Assembly (NCBI GenBank): GCA_963556495.2
Contig: OY747714.1
Location: forward strand, 48,742,541-48,806,540
Source: Valencia hispanica
Lineage: Eukaryota > Chordata > Actinopteri > Cyprinodontiformes > Valenciidae
Direction: 5' to 3'
DNA length: 64,000 bases
A program made the position numbers and the translations under genes. Under the pieces are notes generated by a model. That model was not told the origin of the DNA. It was given only the letters and a program-made list of their open reading frames with translations, and ran no database searches. This document shows positions 1 to 10,605 of this stretch, one piece after another (the stretch's first letter is position 1; the number at the start of each line of letters is the position of its first letter).

Positions 1-1
1 G

Positions 2-1705
2 GCAGTATTAGACCTGACATGTACACCAAGACCTGACCTGACTGACACACCCCTTCAAAATCCTGACATGGTTCTGTATGTTAATGGATCAGCATCCAGA
101 GATGTTACAGGGAAAAATCGTGTGGGGTATGCTGTGTGTTCTGACCACTCTGTTCTTTCTGCAGGTCCGCTGCCATCACATTACTCAGCTCAAACTGCTG
201 AGTTGACCGCGTTGACAGAGGCATGTGTGCTTGCTGAAAACAAGGCTGTTAACATCTACTGCGACAGTAGGTATGCGTTTGGGGTCGTGCACGACTATGG
301 AGCTTTGTGGAAACACAGAAAATTTCTTAAATCAGACGGTAAGCCCATTTTGAATTCATCTCAGATTGCTGCTCTCCTGGATGCAATTTTATTGCCATCT
401 AGAATAGCAGTAATAAAGTGTGAAGCTCACTCCTCCTCCCGAGACCCTATTTCTTTAGGAAACAAGAGAGCGGACGCAGCCGCAAAGGCTGCAGCTCAGC
501 AGCCCCTGAACACTGCCTGTGTAGCCATGGAGCAGCGGGGGGCCGACCCGGATCTGGGAGATCTGACTGCTGTTCAGAGCTTCACGACCACCTCTGAGGC
601 ATCCGCCTGGAAGAAGGCAGGGTGTATTAAATTAAAGGGGGTGTGGTATTCCACCGATCACAAGCCATGTCTTCCAAAACATTTCTTTCCATTTTTTGCT
701 AAACTGAGCCATGGGTTGGATCATGTGTCAAAAGGTGGAATGTTTGACCTGGTTGCTACACACTGGTTCACAAAGGGATTCACCTCTTTTGCAGAAAAGT
801 TTTGTCGCTCATGCATGATGTGTGCTCCAAATAATCCAGGGCGGCCGGTGACCACTCATCCGGCAGCGCATCCCCCCCCTGACAGACCGTTTCAGCATTT
901 GATGATGGATTTCATACAGCTGACTCCTGCTGAAGGTAAAAAATATTGCCTCATAATAGTCGACATGTTCTCAAAATGGACAGAGGCTTTTGCAGCAAAA
1001 CACGCAAACAGTGGAGCTGTGGTCAAGGCATTGTTAACCGAGGTGGTCCCCCGATTCGGGATCCCCGAGAAGATCAGCAGTGATAACGGTCCACACTTTG
1101 TGAACAAAGTCATCTCAGAGGTGGGTGAATTTTTAGGGATCAACATTAGCACTCACTGTGCTTACCACCCACAGTCCGGGGGAGGAGTCGAGACGGAGAA
1201 TGGGTCCATCAAATTGAAATTGACAAAATGTTGTGAAGAAACAGGTCTTGCCTGGCCCAAAGCGCTGCCAATTGTTTTGATGTATATGAGAATGAGAAAA
1301 CGTGCGAAAAATAACCTGAGCCCTTTTGAGATCCTGTTTGCTAGGCCGCCTGCGATGGGACTGAACGCTCCGACTAAACCTTTTTTCTCCACAGGCCTGT
1401 GTGACGACGCAATGATTTCTTACTGTCAAAACCTCTCTAAGACACTTTCACAGGTCCACCAGACGGTGAACGACGCGCTTCCCAAGGCAGCAGCAGGACC
1501 ACTACATCCCATCAGACCAGGAGACTGGGTTCTCATCAAAGAATTCAGGCGTAAACACTGGAAATCTAAACGCTGGCAAGGACCATTCCAAGTTCTGCTA
1601 GTAACCTACACGGCTGTGAAGGTTGCGGAAAGGGCTACTTGGGTGCATGCCAGCCACTGTAAGAAACTGACTACCACAATTCTGGACAAACCCACTGTTG
1701 CTTGA
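2..1705 (+). CDS. pol: Retroviral pol C-terminus: RNase H and integrase (5' partial)
   Basis: The frame is open from the window edge, so the Met at 68 is internal and not a start. Residues below count from that Met. RNase H spans about 1-145. The first catalytic Asp, normally in a DGS motif, is Asn (N6 in VNGS); the Glu in AELTAL, the Asp in YCDSRYAF and the late Asp in GNKRAD remain. Integrase follows: a zinc domain with HGLDH and CRSC, a catalytic core with Asp in MDFIQL, Asp in SDNGPHF and Glu in GGGVETEN, then a C-terminal region with a GPF motif near 512 and the ending WVHASHCKK typical of gamma/epsilon retroviruses. The integrase triad looks intact and the frame is open to TGA at 1703. 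Loss of the RNase H Asp is expected to block that activity. Env begins 86 bp downstream. Confidence 0.92.
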   Translation, partial: AVLDLTCTPRPDLTDTPLQNPDMVLYVNGSASRDVTGKNRVGYAVCSDHSVLSAGPLPSHYSAQTAELTALTEACVLAENKAVNIYCDSRYAFGVVHDYGALWKHRKFLKSDGKPILNSSQIAALLDAILLPSRIAVIKCEAHSSSRDPISLGNKRADAAAKAAAQQPLNTACVAMEQRGADPDLGDLTAVQSFTTTSEASAWKKAGCIKLKGVWYSTDHKPCLPKHFFPFFAKLSHGLDHVSKGGMFDLVATHWFTKGFTSFAEKFCRSCMMCAPNNPGRPVTTHPAAHPPPDRPFQHLMMDFIQLTPAEGKKYCLIIVDMFSKWTEAFAAKHANSGAVVKALLTEVVPRFGIPEKISSDNGPHFVNKVISEVGEFLGINISTHCAYHPQSGGGVETENGSIKLKLTKCCEETGLAWPKALPIVLMYMRMRKRAKNNLSPFEILFARPPAMGLNAPTKPFFSTGLCDDAMISYCQNLSKTLSQVHQTVNDALPKAAAGPLHPIRPGDWVLIKEFRRKHWKSKRWQGPFQVLLVTYTAVKVAERATWVHASHCKKLTTTILDKPTVA

Positions 1706-1791
1706 GTGGAGAACAAAAGACGGTGGGTTAGAAACAATCCAATCACTTTGAAGAAGGAAGGAGATAAGAAAATAGAAGAGGAGAAAAATCA

Positions 1792-3429
1792 ATGTTACTC
1801 TGGGGCTCTAGAGTTGCAAAAATGATGATTTTAAAGCTGTTTGTGTTCTGTGTTTTTGTAGGGGGCGCTTTCTGGACTCTGTGGGGAAAACAGGCGGACA
1901 CCTCAGCCACGGCTCAGCCACGGTCCATCACAACTAATATCCTCCGTCAAGGATGGGTACAAAATAATCTGTGGTACCAGTTTGCAAACTACTCTGCCAG
2001 AACAGTGACCAGTAAGTCATGTGTTGTTTGCATGGGAACTGCTATTCCTCAGTTTTATGTACAAATTCCATTTGAAGAGCACCTAGATGAATGTGTGAGT
2101 TTCTGTGAGACACCAGGCAGCAAAGTATCACAACAGGGATCCATGGAGCTTCCCAGAGTTAATTTCTCACTTGAGGGTAGGAATTGTAGCGTGTGTTCCT
2201 CACACTGTATTTTTGCCGTGACAGCAGGCCTAAATAGAGGCTGGGCAAAACCATGCGGCCTGGCTAAACCAATAGAAGCTCCAGAAATAATCCAGCTTCT
2301 AAAGCCAGCACCAGGCGCAGCTTATGTGTGTTTTAATGTTACCAGGGCAGGACCACAGGTAAAGATGGGTCAGTTTCAAGGGAAATGCTCTAAAGTGTTT
2401 CACCTTAATGATAAGGGGGATTTTTTTTCTGAGTGTTGGAAATCTAACAAGCTTCAGGATGATAGCACTTCAGATTATTGGACTTGTTTGACTAACCTAA
2501 ACCTGCGTAAGTGGATAATGGAGCAGGAACAGCCAGCTCCTGATGTTTTTTGGGTGTGTGGGGATGGACAGTTAAGATCTAAACTCCCCACAGGATGGTC
2601 AGGGATGTGTGCTCATGTAATGATGGTTCTGGATGTTTCTATTGCAATTGATCCTTTTGAGAAACAGGGGACTCCCCGACATCAGGTGACCAGGAGAGCG
2701 GCACCTGTACCGGGGAGCTTTGATAACCACGTTTACATCGATGCTATAGGTGTGCCACGTGGAGTTCCAGATGAATTTAAGGCAAGAAATCAGGTTCTGG
2801 CAGGATTAGAATCAATTTTCTTGTGGCCTACTATTAATAAAAATGTTGACTGGATTAACTACCTGTTTTACAATCAGCAGAGATTTATCAATTACTCACA
2901 CGATGCTCTTAGTGGTTTAGCTGAACAGTTACACGCCACTTCGCTCGTCTCAGGGCAGAATAGGATAGCTCTCGATATGATTCTCGCAGAGCGCGGAGGG
3001 GTGTGTTCCATCTTTCAAGAAAGATGTTGCACGTACATACCTAACAACACAGCCTATGATGGTTCGGTGACTAAGGCTTTAGAAGACTTGAGGGTCTTAA
3101 AGGAGGGATTGGCTGATCATTCAGGGGTAGATACCACTTTAGAGGGTTGGTAAGATTCTTTTATGGGACGATGGAAGAATGTAGTAGTCTCTGTTGTGGG
3201 AGCTCTTGTTTCTGCAGTAACAGTTTTGATCTTATGCGGATGCTGCATCATTCCTTGCATCCGGGGACTGATAACTAGAGTGATTGAAAGGGCAGTTACA
3301 CATCAGATGCTCACAGGGTCCGTGGCTGATCTGCAAGGTGTCCGGTAGCCTAAAGCGGAGTCCAGAATGCGAGAAGGGGATGGAGAGGAATTTGACATGG
3401 AGCAGGACGAACTGGAGTTTTATGAGTAA
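1792..3429 (+). pseudogene. env: Retroviral env, broken by two in-frame stops
   Basis: The first open part covers 453 codons (1792-3153). It has a hydrophobic signal segment (residues 11-30), a surface subunit with a CVVC motif at 77-80 and many cysteines, a basic RR pair at 301-302 as the likely subunit junction, and a transmembrane-subunit ectodomain with the CX6CC motif at C405, C412 and C413. TAA at 3151 ends it just before the membrane anchor. The same frame reopens at once: 3163-3348 encodes a hydrophobic anchor with cysteines and a short tail, ends at TAG 3346, and continues open and acidic to TAA at 3427. No frameshift is seen, so two point changes account for the damage. As it stands, translation would give a secreted ectodomain. 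Gamma-type env by the CX6CC motif; an exact family cannot be given. Confidence 0.85.
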
Positions 3430-4372
3430 TCTGTTTTACAGACGGGTGATGATTACCATTGAATCATGTTGTGAATTTGGTTTTCTGATGTTCTTTCTGT
3501 TACTGAAATGTTGTAATTCCACCATGTGAGCTTGGCTAATCCATGACCTCTCATCCCAGGTTCAGGTAGAAGGGAACTAAAAGTTTGTTTCCTATTTTCA
3601 TTTAATGTTTTCATTTTAATTCTACTTTTTATTATTAACCACTACGTCTCATGTTATTTCATCTTCATTCATTCTGCATGAAGTTTGCTAATTAAAAGGT
3701 GATTCTTTTGTGATTCCTTTGAAAACCAATCAGTGAAATTCACTCAATCATATAACTATAATCAGATTTTATTCTTTTTGTCAAGTTGATTACTAATTTG
3801 TGTTTTACTAATCAATGTTCTAACCCCTCTTAAGGGACGGGGAAGCTGAGATTGAGAGTGATCATGACTTCAGGGTTGGACACTATGGACGCTGCCTTAA
3901 TGAGGGAAGAGTACACGTTTCAATATGTACTGTATGTTATGATGTGTCCATAGTGTACCTGGTTGATACTACATAATTTTCCTTTCTCTTGTTTATCCTC
4001 AGAGCATCCTGACAGATGATGAGTCATGTGGACTGGCCACCTAAAGGGGCATAGGGGCTGCCAGGATGTTTCCCCACTCAGAGAGAAACATGTAAATACA
4101 AACAATGGTTGGAGGCTGGCAAAGAAGACCCTGGTGGGGTTTTTCATCCTGGTGCACATGGTCTCCAATAATGTCATCTGAAGAGATGTGTATTATTTTG
4201 TATAGTTCAAGAGCTGATTATATTGTAAACATGTAATGACTGATTTCATCTGGTTGAATTGACTGTGTATTGTACCTGCCTGTTCACCCCTAGCATTAGC
4301 ATTTCACTGTTGTCGGTAGGAGAGGTGTAGATTAGGTTATTACTGAAAGAAGTAATAAAAGGAGGGAAATGA
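3430..4372 (+). other. ERV non-coding region between env and 3' LTR
   Basis: About 940 bases with no convincing coding frame. Part of it (about 4100-4260) resembles sequence found in both repeat arms (38000-38440 and its mirror), for example a shared ggtctccaataatgtca stretch, which points to an older relative of this ERV in the arms. The region ends in a purine-rich tract. Confidence 0.6.
4357..4369 (+). other. Polypurine tract of the ERV
   Basis: A run of 13 purines (aaaaggagggaaa) lies directly before the LTR start, as expected for the plus-strand primer of a retrovirus. Confidence 0.7.
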
Positions 4373-4804
4373 TGTGGCAGAAAGTATATTAATTATGTTA
4401 AAGGTTAAGTCTCTTTGTTAACTGAGATATGCATTGTTATGTTGAACCAAAATGTGAGAGCTCAAGGATACTTTCTGTGTCTTGGGTCACCAATATTGTT
4501 AGATGTCTGCATGCTGACTGAAGGACGTCGGAACCACTCCATTATCTGCACTCTGACCCAGAGCGTCCGAGTGGTGTCTTACTAACGAGGTTAAAAGTTA
4601 TTCTATCTTACTGAAGACAGACACCCTGTCTATGAAGGAGGAGTCTTAGTTTTGTTCATTTCTATATAGTAAGATGTTAGGATGGGGGTGCAGGTCAGTT
4701 ACTGCCATGCTGTATGTGCTGAACTCCTTGTTGATCCACAAGCCGAATTAAAGCTCTTGAACTAAGAAGGAATCCTTTCTCGTCATTGTTAAATAATATT
4801 AACA
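4373..4804 (+). repeat. 3' LTR of the ERV
   Basis: A 432 bp segment starting TGTGGCAGAAAG and ending ATTAACA, with a TATA-like tatatag at 4663 and an ATTAAA polyadenylation signal at 4747, in the right order for U3-R-U5. The same terminal pattern is seen in the solo LTRs at 10606-11051 and 51516-51961. The edge at 4804 matches the point where homology with the right arm begins, which fixes it independently. The predicted 4-bp target duplication is tgtc (4805-4808); its partner lies outside the window. Confidence 0.85.
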
Positions 4805-4910
4805 TGTCCATCATCACAATACTTAAGTTAGCTTTATTAAACTTTAGATCTCTGTCTGGGAAGTCTTTTTTTATCAATGACTTTATCTCTGAGCATAATT
4901 TACTGACAGG
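4805..4910 (+). mobile_element. L2 LINE fragment: start of ORF2 endonuclease
   Basis: Translated on the + strand it reads as the start of an L2-type endonuclease (LLNFRSLSGKSFFINDFIS), close to the corresponding part of the spacer element near 27290. The homology then breaks off. In the right arm the mirror sequence joins directly to L2 ORF1 at 59123-59927, so the ERV sits between ORF1 and ORF2 of this L2 copy. Confidence 0.7.
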
Positions 4911-5194
4911 GTAAAATAAGCCCTCTAGTTGCCATGCTGAATCAGTGAATCTGTGATCGGTGGCGGGGTCTAGTTGATGGAGCGGTCAGCACGCATTTAT
5001 CCAGGATAGGTTGACCTGGCTTAATGAATCTGTGTTTGCTCATCCTGGCTTGGTCTTAGTGCAACCAATTAAGCCTGGATGCTCTTGTTTCAGATTCAGT
5101 TAGCTTGGCTCTGTTTATCCTGGAAGTCTTGATCCTACTTTTATGCAATAGTCACCAGGATGTCTACATGGTCTATGTTGTTGTTCTGAATTGC
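4911..5194. other. Non-coding repeat-arm sequence
   Basis: No coding frame that I can support. It contains diffuse repeated words around tccaggat and cctggctt and is preserved in the right arm (58440-58725). It may be a short DNA element or SINE, but I cannot name it. Confidence 0.4.
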
Positions 5195-5695
5195 CCGTTG
5201 CTTTGTGTACTTGATTGGGTCAAAATACTCCTACTCGTTTATAAATCATTGAATGGCTTAGCACCAAAATATGTTGAAGACCTTTTGTCATCATACCAAC
5301 CACCCAGACCACTCAGGTCCTCCAACTCTAGCCTAATGAACATCCCTAGACTCAAAACCAAACATGGAGAACCAGCTTTCAGTTTCTATGCACCCCTTAG
5401 CTGGAACAGACTTCCTGACGACTGCAGAGCTGCTGAAACATTGAACTGCTTTAAATCAAAACTAAAAACTGATCTGTTTAAAATTGTCTTTGAGTAACGA
5501 CTGTCATATGTATGATGTGTTCATGTTTTATTACTGCTTTTCATGCTTCATTGTATATCATGTGTTGTGTGTTTCATTCCAAATTGCTGCTTTTAATTTC
5601 CAATGTCGTATTCCATGTTGTTTTTTTTCTTTATCACAAAATCATGTAAACCACCTTGAATTACCCTGTTGTTGAAAGTGTGCTTGACAAAAATT
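5195..5695 (+). mobile_element. L2-type LINE, 3' end of ORF2 and tail (left arm)
   Basis: The frame encodes the reverse-transcriptase C-terminus of an L2-type LINE: ILLLVYKSLNGLAPKY, then a conserved SFYAPLSWNRLPDD, ending near FKIVFE. The usual 3' tail follows (accaccttgaattaccctg, then a poor caaaaattattaccttgcc end). 5'-truncated, as is common for LINEs. Confidence 0.82.
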
Positions 5696-7142
5696 ATTAC
5701 CTTGCCTATAGGAAATCCCAAGGGTATTTCACAGAGGAACATGAGTCACCATATCTTATTGCACCAATGAAATAGAGTAAATTATACAAAAGGAGCCACA
5801 ACCACCTATATGATCCATATACTTTACAGTACATGGACATACTTTTCAGCAGGCCAACATGTCTGTATTAAAAATATTTATTACATTTGTTTAATATACA
5901 AGGGTTACATTTGACTTCAGGTTCTAAAACTGTTCTGGTAATAGCAGAAAGCATATTGCTTAACTATTATGTTGTATTTTATAACAAAGGATTAATTGAA
6001 ATACACATGTGAAACTGTTACAGCGTGACTTTATTTACCAAGGGATTTTAAAAAGGAGTATGAATTATTCATATTAGGTTTGCTCACCTCAGTCTGGTTA
6101 TTTAATACTTGTTTGGTCAACAAACAGAGAAACTTCCTTCTTAAGTGGTTCAAAAAAATACATTTTAATTTTTAATGTTTGATTTATCAGGCAAGTAATG
6201 TAAAACAGACAAAGCAAAAAATAATGTTTAAAAAATCTGACAAAAGACAATAGTTTACTTTAATCTTGGCAAGTAAATGGCACATATGAAGGAACAAGAA
6301 CATTTCATAAGTTAAGTAATTTGAAAATTCTAAAAAGTATCGAGTTTCAGTGTCAAGATTTTTGATATTAAAAGTTTTTTACAAAGTGAAAGCATAATCA
6401 AACTTAACACAAAAATCCCTTTAGATTTAAATCTTATAATTTGACATTAACTGAAAACAACCCCAGCAGCATATAATGCATATAAAAATAAATGAATAAT
6501 TTTAGTAGGTAAATTGATAACAAAAAGTAGAATGTTGAAACCTCTAATGCAAGATTTCTTTAAATTAATTTTTTTTTCTTTACTTAAATGGGTTTTTACC
6601 AAGTTACAACATTTTCAAACTAACAACAATTTCAAGTAGGGTTGGGGGATAAACCGAAAATTTATTGATACTGAAATTTAGGTGCAGTCATGTGACTCCA
6701 CCCCATCCAGCAGTGCTGCCAACTTGGCGACTTGGTTGCTATATCCAGCGAGTTTTCAGATCCCTCTAGTGACTCCTTTTCAAATAAACGACAAGCGACA
6801 AATCTAGTGACTATTTTGGATTTTTTGGAGACTCCGACGTAAAGATCGTATCCTTGTTACTTTTCTCGCCGAGTTGCCGATCTGCTGTGGGCTTCTCTCC
6901 AAACCCAGACTGTTTACAGCAGATAGGCAGCCAGGCCTGGTGCTGCAGCCCCGCTCACCCATGTCAATCTGCAGTCAGAGCTGCTGTTAACCTGACTGCG
7001 TCTGAACCCAACGCTGGCTGATCCTACCCACGCTTAGATGTAAATATTCAAGATTGGCTGTCACAGATTTCCCTCACAGCTCAGTCACTCACTCACCTCA
7101 TCTACTGTGTGCGCGCCTCTCTGTGACAGACGTTAAACAGTC
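5696..7142. other. AT-rich non-coding stretch, left arm
   Basis: No gene seen. AT-rich with several poly-A and poly-T runs. A hAT-like terminal motif (tagggttggggga) occurs at about 6637, and the more GC-rich part at 6690-7140 looks like the leader of a DNA transposon ending at the BED-like fragment that follows. Mirror: 56482-57934. Confidence 0.4.
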
Positions 7143-7335
7143 ATGTCTCATTATAAACTGGATTCTACTAAATACAGAAAGGAATGGGAATTGAATCCAG
7201 ACATTAAAAGGCTGGTTGAAGCATTTTATTGGAGATGTTACACTGTCATACTGCCTGTATTGTAAGGTCGATTTTTATTGCCAAAATTTGTGATATAAAA
7301 ACACATGACAACTCAAAAATATACTGAAAAGGCAA
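7143..7335 (+). pseudogene. Decayed BED-type zinc finger of a hAT-like transposase (left arm)
   Basis: An ATG at 7143 opens a short frame (MSHYKLDSTKYRKEW, then ELNPDIK). After a frameshift it reads into a CxxC and a CDIKTH region, the pattern of the N-terminal BED finger of hAT transposases. Stops and the frameshift show it is dead. No downstream transposase is seen before the ZNF gene. Confidence 0.45.
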
Positions 7336-8429
7336 AACCTTAAAACAGTTTCACCTAGGGCTGGGCGATGTAGAAAAATAGCATATCGAAAAAGGGAATA
7401 GTCATATAGATCGATAATTACCTATAAATATCACAAAACGTAAAAAATATATTTTAAGCGCCTCCCCGGTCATTTTGTTATTCTTCTATGAACTAACTTT
7501 AACTAAGAATTTAAAATAATTTATTTTTCAAACACCTATTTTATCATGAATAAGTTTGTAAGACACAACTTCTACATGAGCTTGTAAAAGCTAGCAAGCA
7601 AAAAGCGCTTGGACAATCGCTGATGCCACATCTCTGAGAGCATAACTGCTGTTTCTGAGTGTAAACACAGACAGCACAAGTGATGTTGGTGCATTTTTGT
7701 CCCGGAAAGTGACGTAGCGGAGCTGAAAACTCCGGTTATTTCTGTTCACACGCAAACACTTAAGACAAAGAAAACGCAACTCTCCGCTTTGGCCGGAGTT
7801 TTTAGAAATAATAGTTTTCTGTGAAAAAAAAGGGTTTTCGTGTAAAGGAGAGGCCAAACCGCAGGGAAATATCTGCGTTTTTGTAAACGGGGCCTTATTC
7901 TAACTAATTTCATCCGGCCGGCCTATCCAACCCTGTTGTGTTTTTTAAAGCGTTTTTTGCTTCTGAGGACCGGGGGCAGAACTGAGGGGGACATTTTAAA
8001 AGCCACAGGTGTTGTTAGCAGCGCGACCCTGGTAAGTTTCCTGTGTCTCTCTGTAACGGATTCGCAGCGAGCCGGGAGAGGAGAGTCCTGCTAAGACAAC
8101 TGATCGTGGTATTTTATTTGGTTTATTATTGCTACGTTTAGTGTTTTAGTGCGTCGAAGATCGGTTCAAAACGGGATGCAACCTTTACCTGAGTCACTGA
8201 AACAAAACATTCCGAGAGACAGGCTCTCTTACAGGATCCAATCGGCTCAATAATACATATTCGTATATATGCAAAGTGTGACTGTAGTCCTTCCCTAATA
8301 GGTTAAGCCCCCTTTTCCCCCAAAAGAAATCTGGCACAAAAGCCATTTTTCACCTAAATAAACTCATGTGAGATTTTAATTCATCTTTTGATTTGAACAT
8401 TTGTCACAGGTGTTACAAGGAAAAGGCCA
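7336..8429. other. 3' flank of ZNF gene with MITE-like DNA (left arm)
   Basis: Contains a hAT-type terminal motif (agggctgggcgatg) near 7366 and a GC-richer block at 7650-7900 typical of a short non-autonomous DNA element, with gtgtaaac and gtaaacgg at its ends. Nearest the gene (about 8300-8429) are the decayed remains of further zinc-finger codons. A 973 bp segment of the right arm is absent here; its junction is at about 8205. Confidence 0.5.
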
Positions 8430-9871
8430 TTAATTTCTGTGAATTCTCATGTGTCTAGTCAAAGTTCCTTTCTCAGGAAAACGTTTGCCACAAATTGCAC
8501 AAGAGAATGGCTTCTCACCTGTGTGAACGCTCATGTGACAAGTCAGATTTCTTTTATCACTAAAACGTTTTGCACAAATGGAACAAGAGAATGGCTTCTC
8601 ACCTGTGTGAACTCTCATGTGAGAAGTCAAAGTTCCTTTAACACTAAAGCTTTTTGCACAAATGGAACAAGAGAAAGGCTTCTCACCTGTGTGAAGTCTC
8701 ATGTGATTAGTCAAACTTTTTTTATCACAAAAACTTTTTGTACAAATGGAACAAGAAAAAGGGTTCTCACCTGTGTGAATTCTCAAGTGACTGGTCAAGG
8801 CTCGTCTCTCCCTAAAACATCTTGCACAAATGGAACAAGAGAAAGGCTTCTCACCTGTGTGAATTCTCAAGTGACTGGTCAAGGCTTGTCTCTCCCTAAA
8901 ACATCTTGCACAAATGGAACAAGAGAAAGGCTTCTCACCTGTGTGAATTCTCAAGTGACTGGTCAAAGCTTGTTTAGCATTAAAGCTTTTTGCACAAATG
9001 GAACAAGAGAAAGGCTTCACTTCTTTGTGAATACTCATGTGTCTAATCAAATTACTTTTCTGAGTAAACCTTTTGCCACAAATTGTACAAGTGAAAGGCT
9101 TCTCACCTGTGTGAATTCTCATGTGACAAGTCAAACTTACTTTAACACTAAAGCTTTTTGCACAAATGGAACAAGAGAAAGGCTTCTCACCTGTGTGAAT
9201 TCTCATGTGTCTAATCAATTTTTCTTTTGCACTAAAACCTTTGTCACACATTGTACAAGAGAAAAGTTTCCGACCAGAGGGAGCTGTGAGATGAACTTTT
9301 AAATCGTTTGTATACTTGAATCTTTTTCCGCATGTCGTAGATGGAAAACAAGTCTCACCTGTGTGACTTTTCAAGTGTTTGGTCAAGCTACTGTTCTTTG
9401 TAAAAAAATCACCACAAATTCTACAAAAATACAAATAGTTTTCTGTGTGAGTTTTCTTGCTACTTTTGGGTTCTGAATTGTTTTGCTCCATGGTTTTCTG
9501 ACATCTCCTTTTTTGTTTCGGTTCTTTATCTCGCTTTGATCCAGAGTCTTTATGACGGATTCCTTCTTGATCCCAGATCTCAGTTTCATTGGAGTCCAGA
9601 GAGGTTTCTTGGTTCTTGATTGGTTCTTGGTTAATGTGGCCATTTTCTGAATGTGTGGGAGTCACCCTGAATGTATCTTCAGTCTCCTGCTTCAATAAAA
9701 ATTGCCCTTTATGCTCCTTTATGCAGAGCTCTAATGTGTTCTCTTTAATCCAGGAATGTTCTGGCTCTTGTTGCTCTTCTTTCACCTTCAGAAGTTCTGG
9801 TTTCTTCTGGTCGAAACTGGAATTACTCTCAAAGAAAACCTCCTCTTTCCAACCATGATCCAGTAGATAGT
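8430..9871 (-). CDS. C2H2 zinc-finger protein, exon 2 (left-arm copy)
   Basis: Exon 2 starts after a good acceptor (pyrimidine run then ccccag, AG at 9873-9872) and joins exon 1 (19269-19104) in phase: the split codon becomes Asp of an RIDYLLDHGW region typical of teleost ZNF genes. The total is 535 residues. After an acidic and then basic linker come 12 C2H2 fingers, mostly FSCSICAKSF types with TGEKPF linkers. The second is degenerate, lacking normal zinc ligands, which leaves 11 intact. Contact residues (-1,2,3,6) of fingers 3-12 are AEKR, VVSC, QSNR, AQAS, EQAS, ERAS, DKSN, VGTS, DRNC, EGTR. Two linkers deviate (KEVKPF, TGENPF). Likely a nuclear DNA-binding regulator; the target is unknown. 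No KRAB or SCAN domain is seen. The right-arm copy matches through finger 3, then differs. Confidence 0.9.
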
Positions 9872-10189
9872 CTGGGGAAAAAAACACAAGAGAAAAGCTT
9901 TTCATTGTAGGTTAAGGAAAACAGTTTGATTTATCTTTTCATAGATATAAAGATACTTTGAAAACGATTCAATCCTAAAATTAGCTACATCTGAAAATGA
10001 GATTAAAATATAAAACCTTATTGCTATCCAATAGTCTATGAAGGAAAATCTCCATCTTGTGAGCTGATGGCATTTTAAATCTATACAAAAAAAACATTTA
10101 AAAAAATGTTTTCTATGACAATTACTTTGAGGTTGAGCTCCCAAACCAATCTGGGCTTTATTAAAACCTCAACAGTAATACAGGCTGAT

Positions 10190-10605
10190 CGCCCCCATGC
10201 CATGTCACATTGGTGACATTGGAACGACTGGAGAGCTAAGTCGGACTCTGGTACAGTACTTGGCTGGTTCGAATCTTACCTACAGAACAGGGACTTCTTT
10301 GTTTCAATAAGAAACTTTTCATCAGAACGAACAGAACTCACATTTGGGGTGCCCCAGGGCTCCATCTTAGGGCCCCTCTTATTTAATATCTACATGCTCC
10401 CATTAGGCAAGATTATAGCAACCAATAACATTAGCTACCATAACTATGCAGATAATACTCAGCTTTACATTACAATGTCAGCAGGTGACTCTGAACCCAT
10501 TCAGACCATAAATCAATGCATTGACCAAATAAATGGATGGATGTGCCATAACTTTTCTGAACAGAAACAAAACTGAAGTAATTATTTTTGGACCCAAAGA
10601 GGAAC
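10190..10605 (+). mobile_element. L2-type LINE reverse-transcriptase fragment, 5' piece (left arm)
   Basis: Encodes WFESYLQNRDFF, FGVPQGSILGPLLF and YADNTQLYI, the palm region of an L2-type reverse transcriptase. The catalytic YADD reads YADN. The element is interrupted by a solo LTR at 10606-11051 and resumes at 11052. Confidence 0.82.

Larger units (their letters stand above)
1..4804 (+). mobile_element. Endogenous retrovirus, 3' half (pol-env-3' LTR)
   Basis: In order on the + strand are an RNase H and integrase frame open from the window edge, an env frame, a non-coding stretch, a polypurine tract and an LTR. The integrase C-terminus and the CX6CC motif of env are of the gamma/epsilon-retrovirus type. 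The 5' LTR, gag, protease and reverse transcriptase lie outside the window. The 3' LTR ends at 4804 and the large inverted repeat starts at the next base, so the provirus was inserted into that repeat arm. The copy is defective: RNase H has lost an active-site acid and env has two in-frame stops. Confidence 0.93.

Noticed and set aside
1792..3153. Naming env as a known conserved percomorph env gene
   Set aside because: Only general gamma-type motifs can be seen. Without a search I cannot separate a named, conserved env locus from an ordinary ERV copy, and the stops argue for the latter.
7591..7857. 88-codon open frame on the - strand (mirror 55766-56002)
   Set aside because: Part of a short non-autonomous DNA element; no homology recognised and the right-arm version ends at a different place.
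8439..9302. Long open frames opposite the zinc-finger exons (287 codons here, 315 codons at 53265-54212)
   Set aside because: They are antisense shadows of the repeated finger codons, with the same CTNGTRERLLTCVNS-type unit repeated at finger spacing. No independent gene signal.
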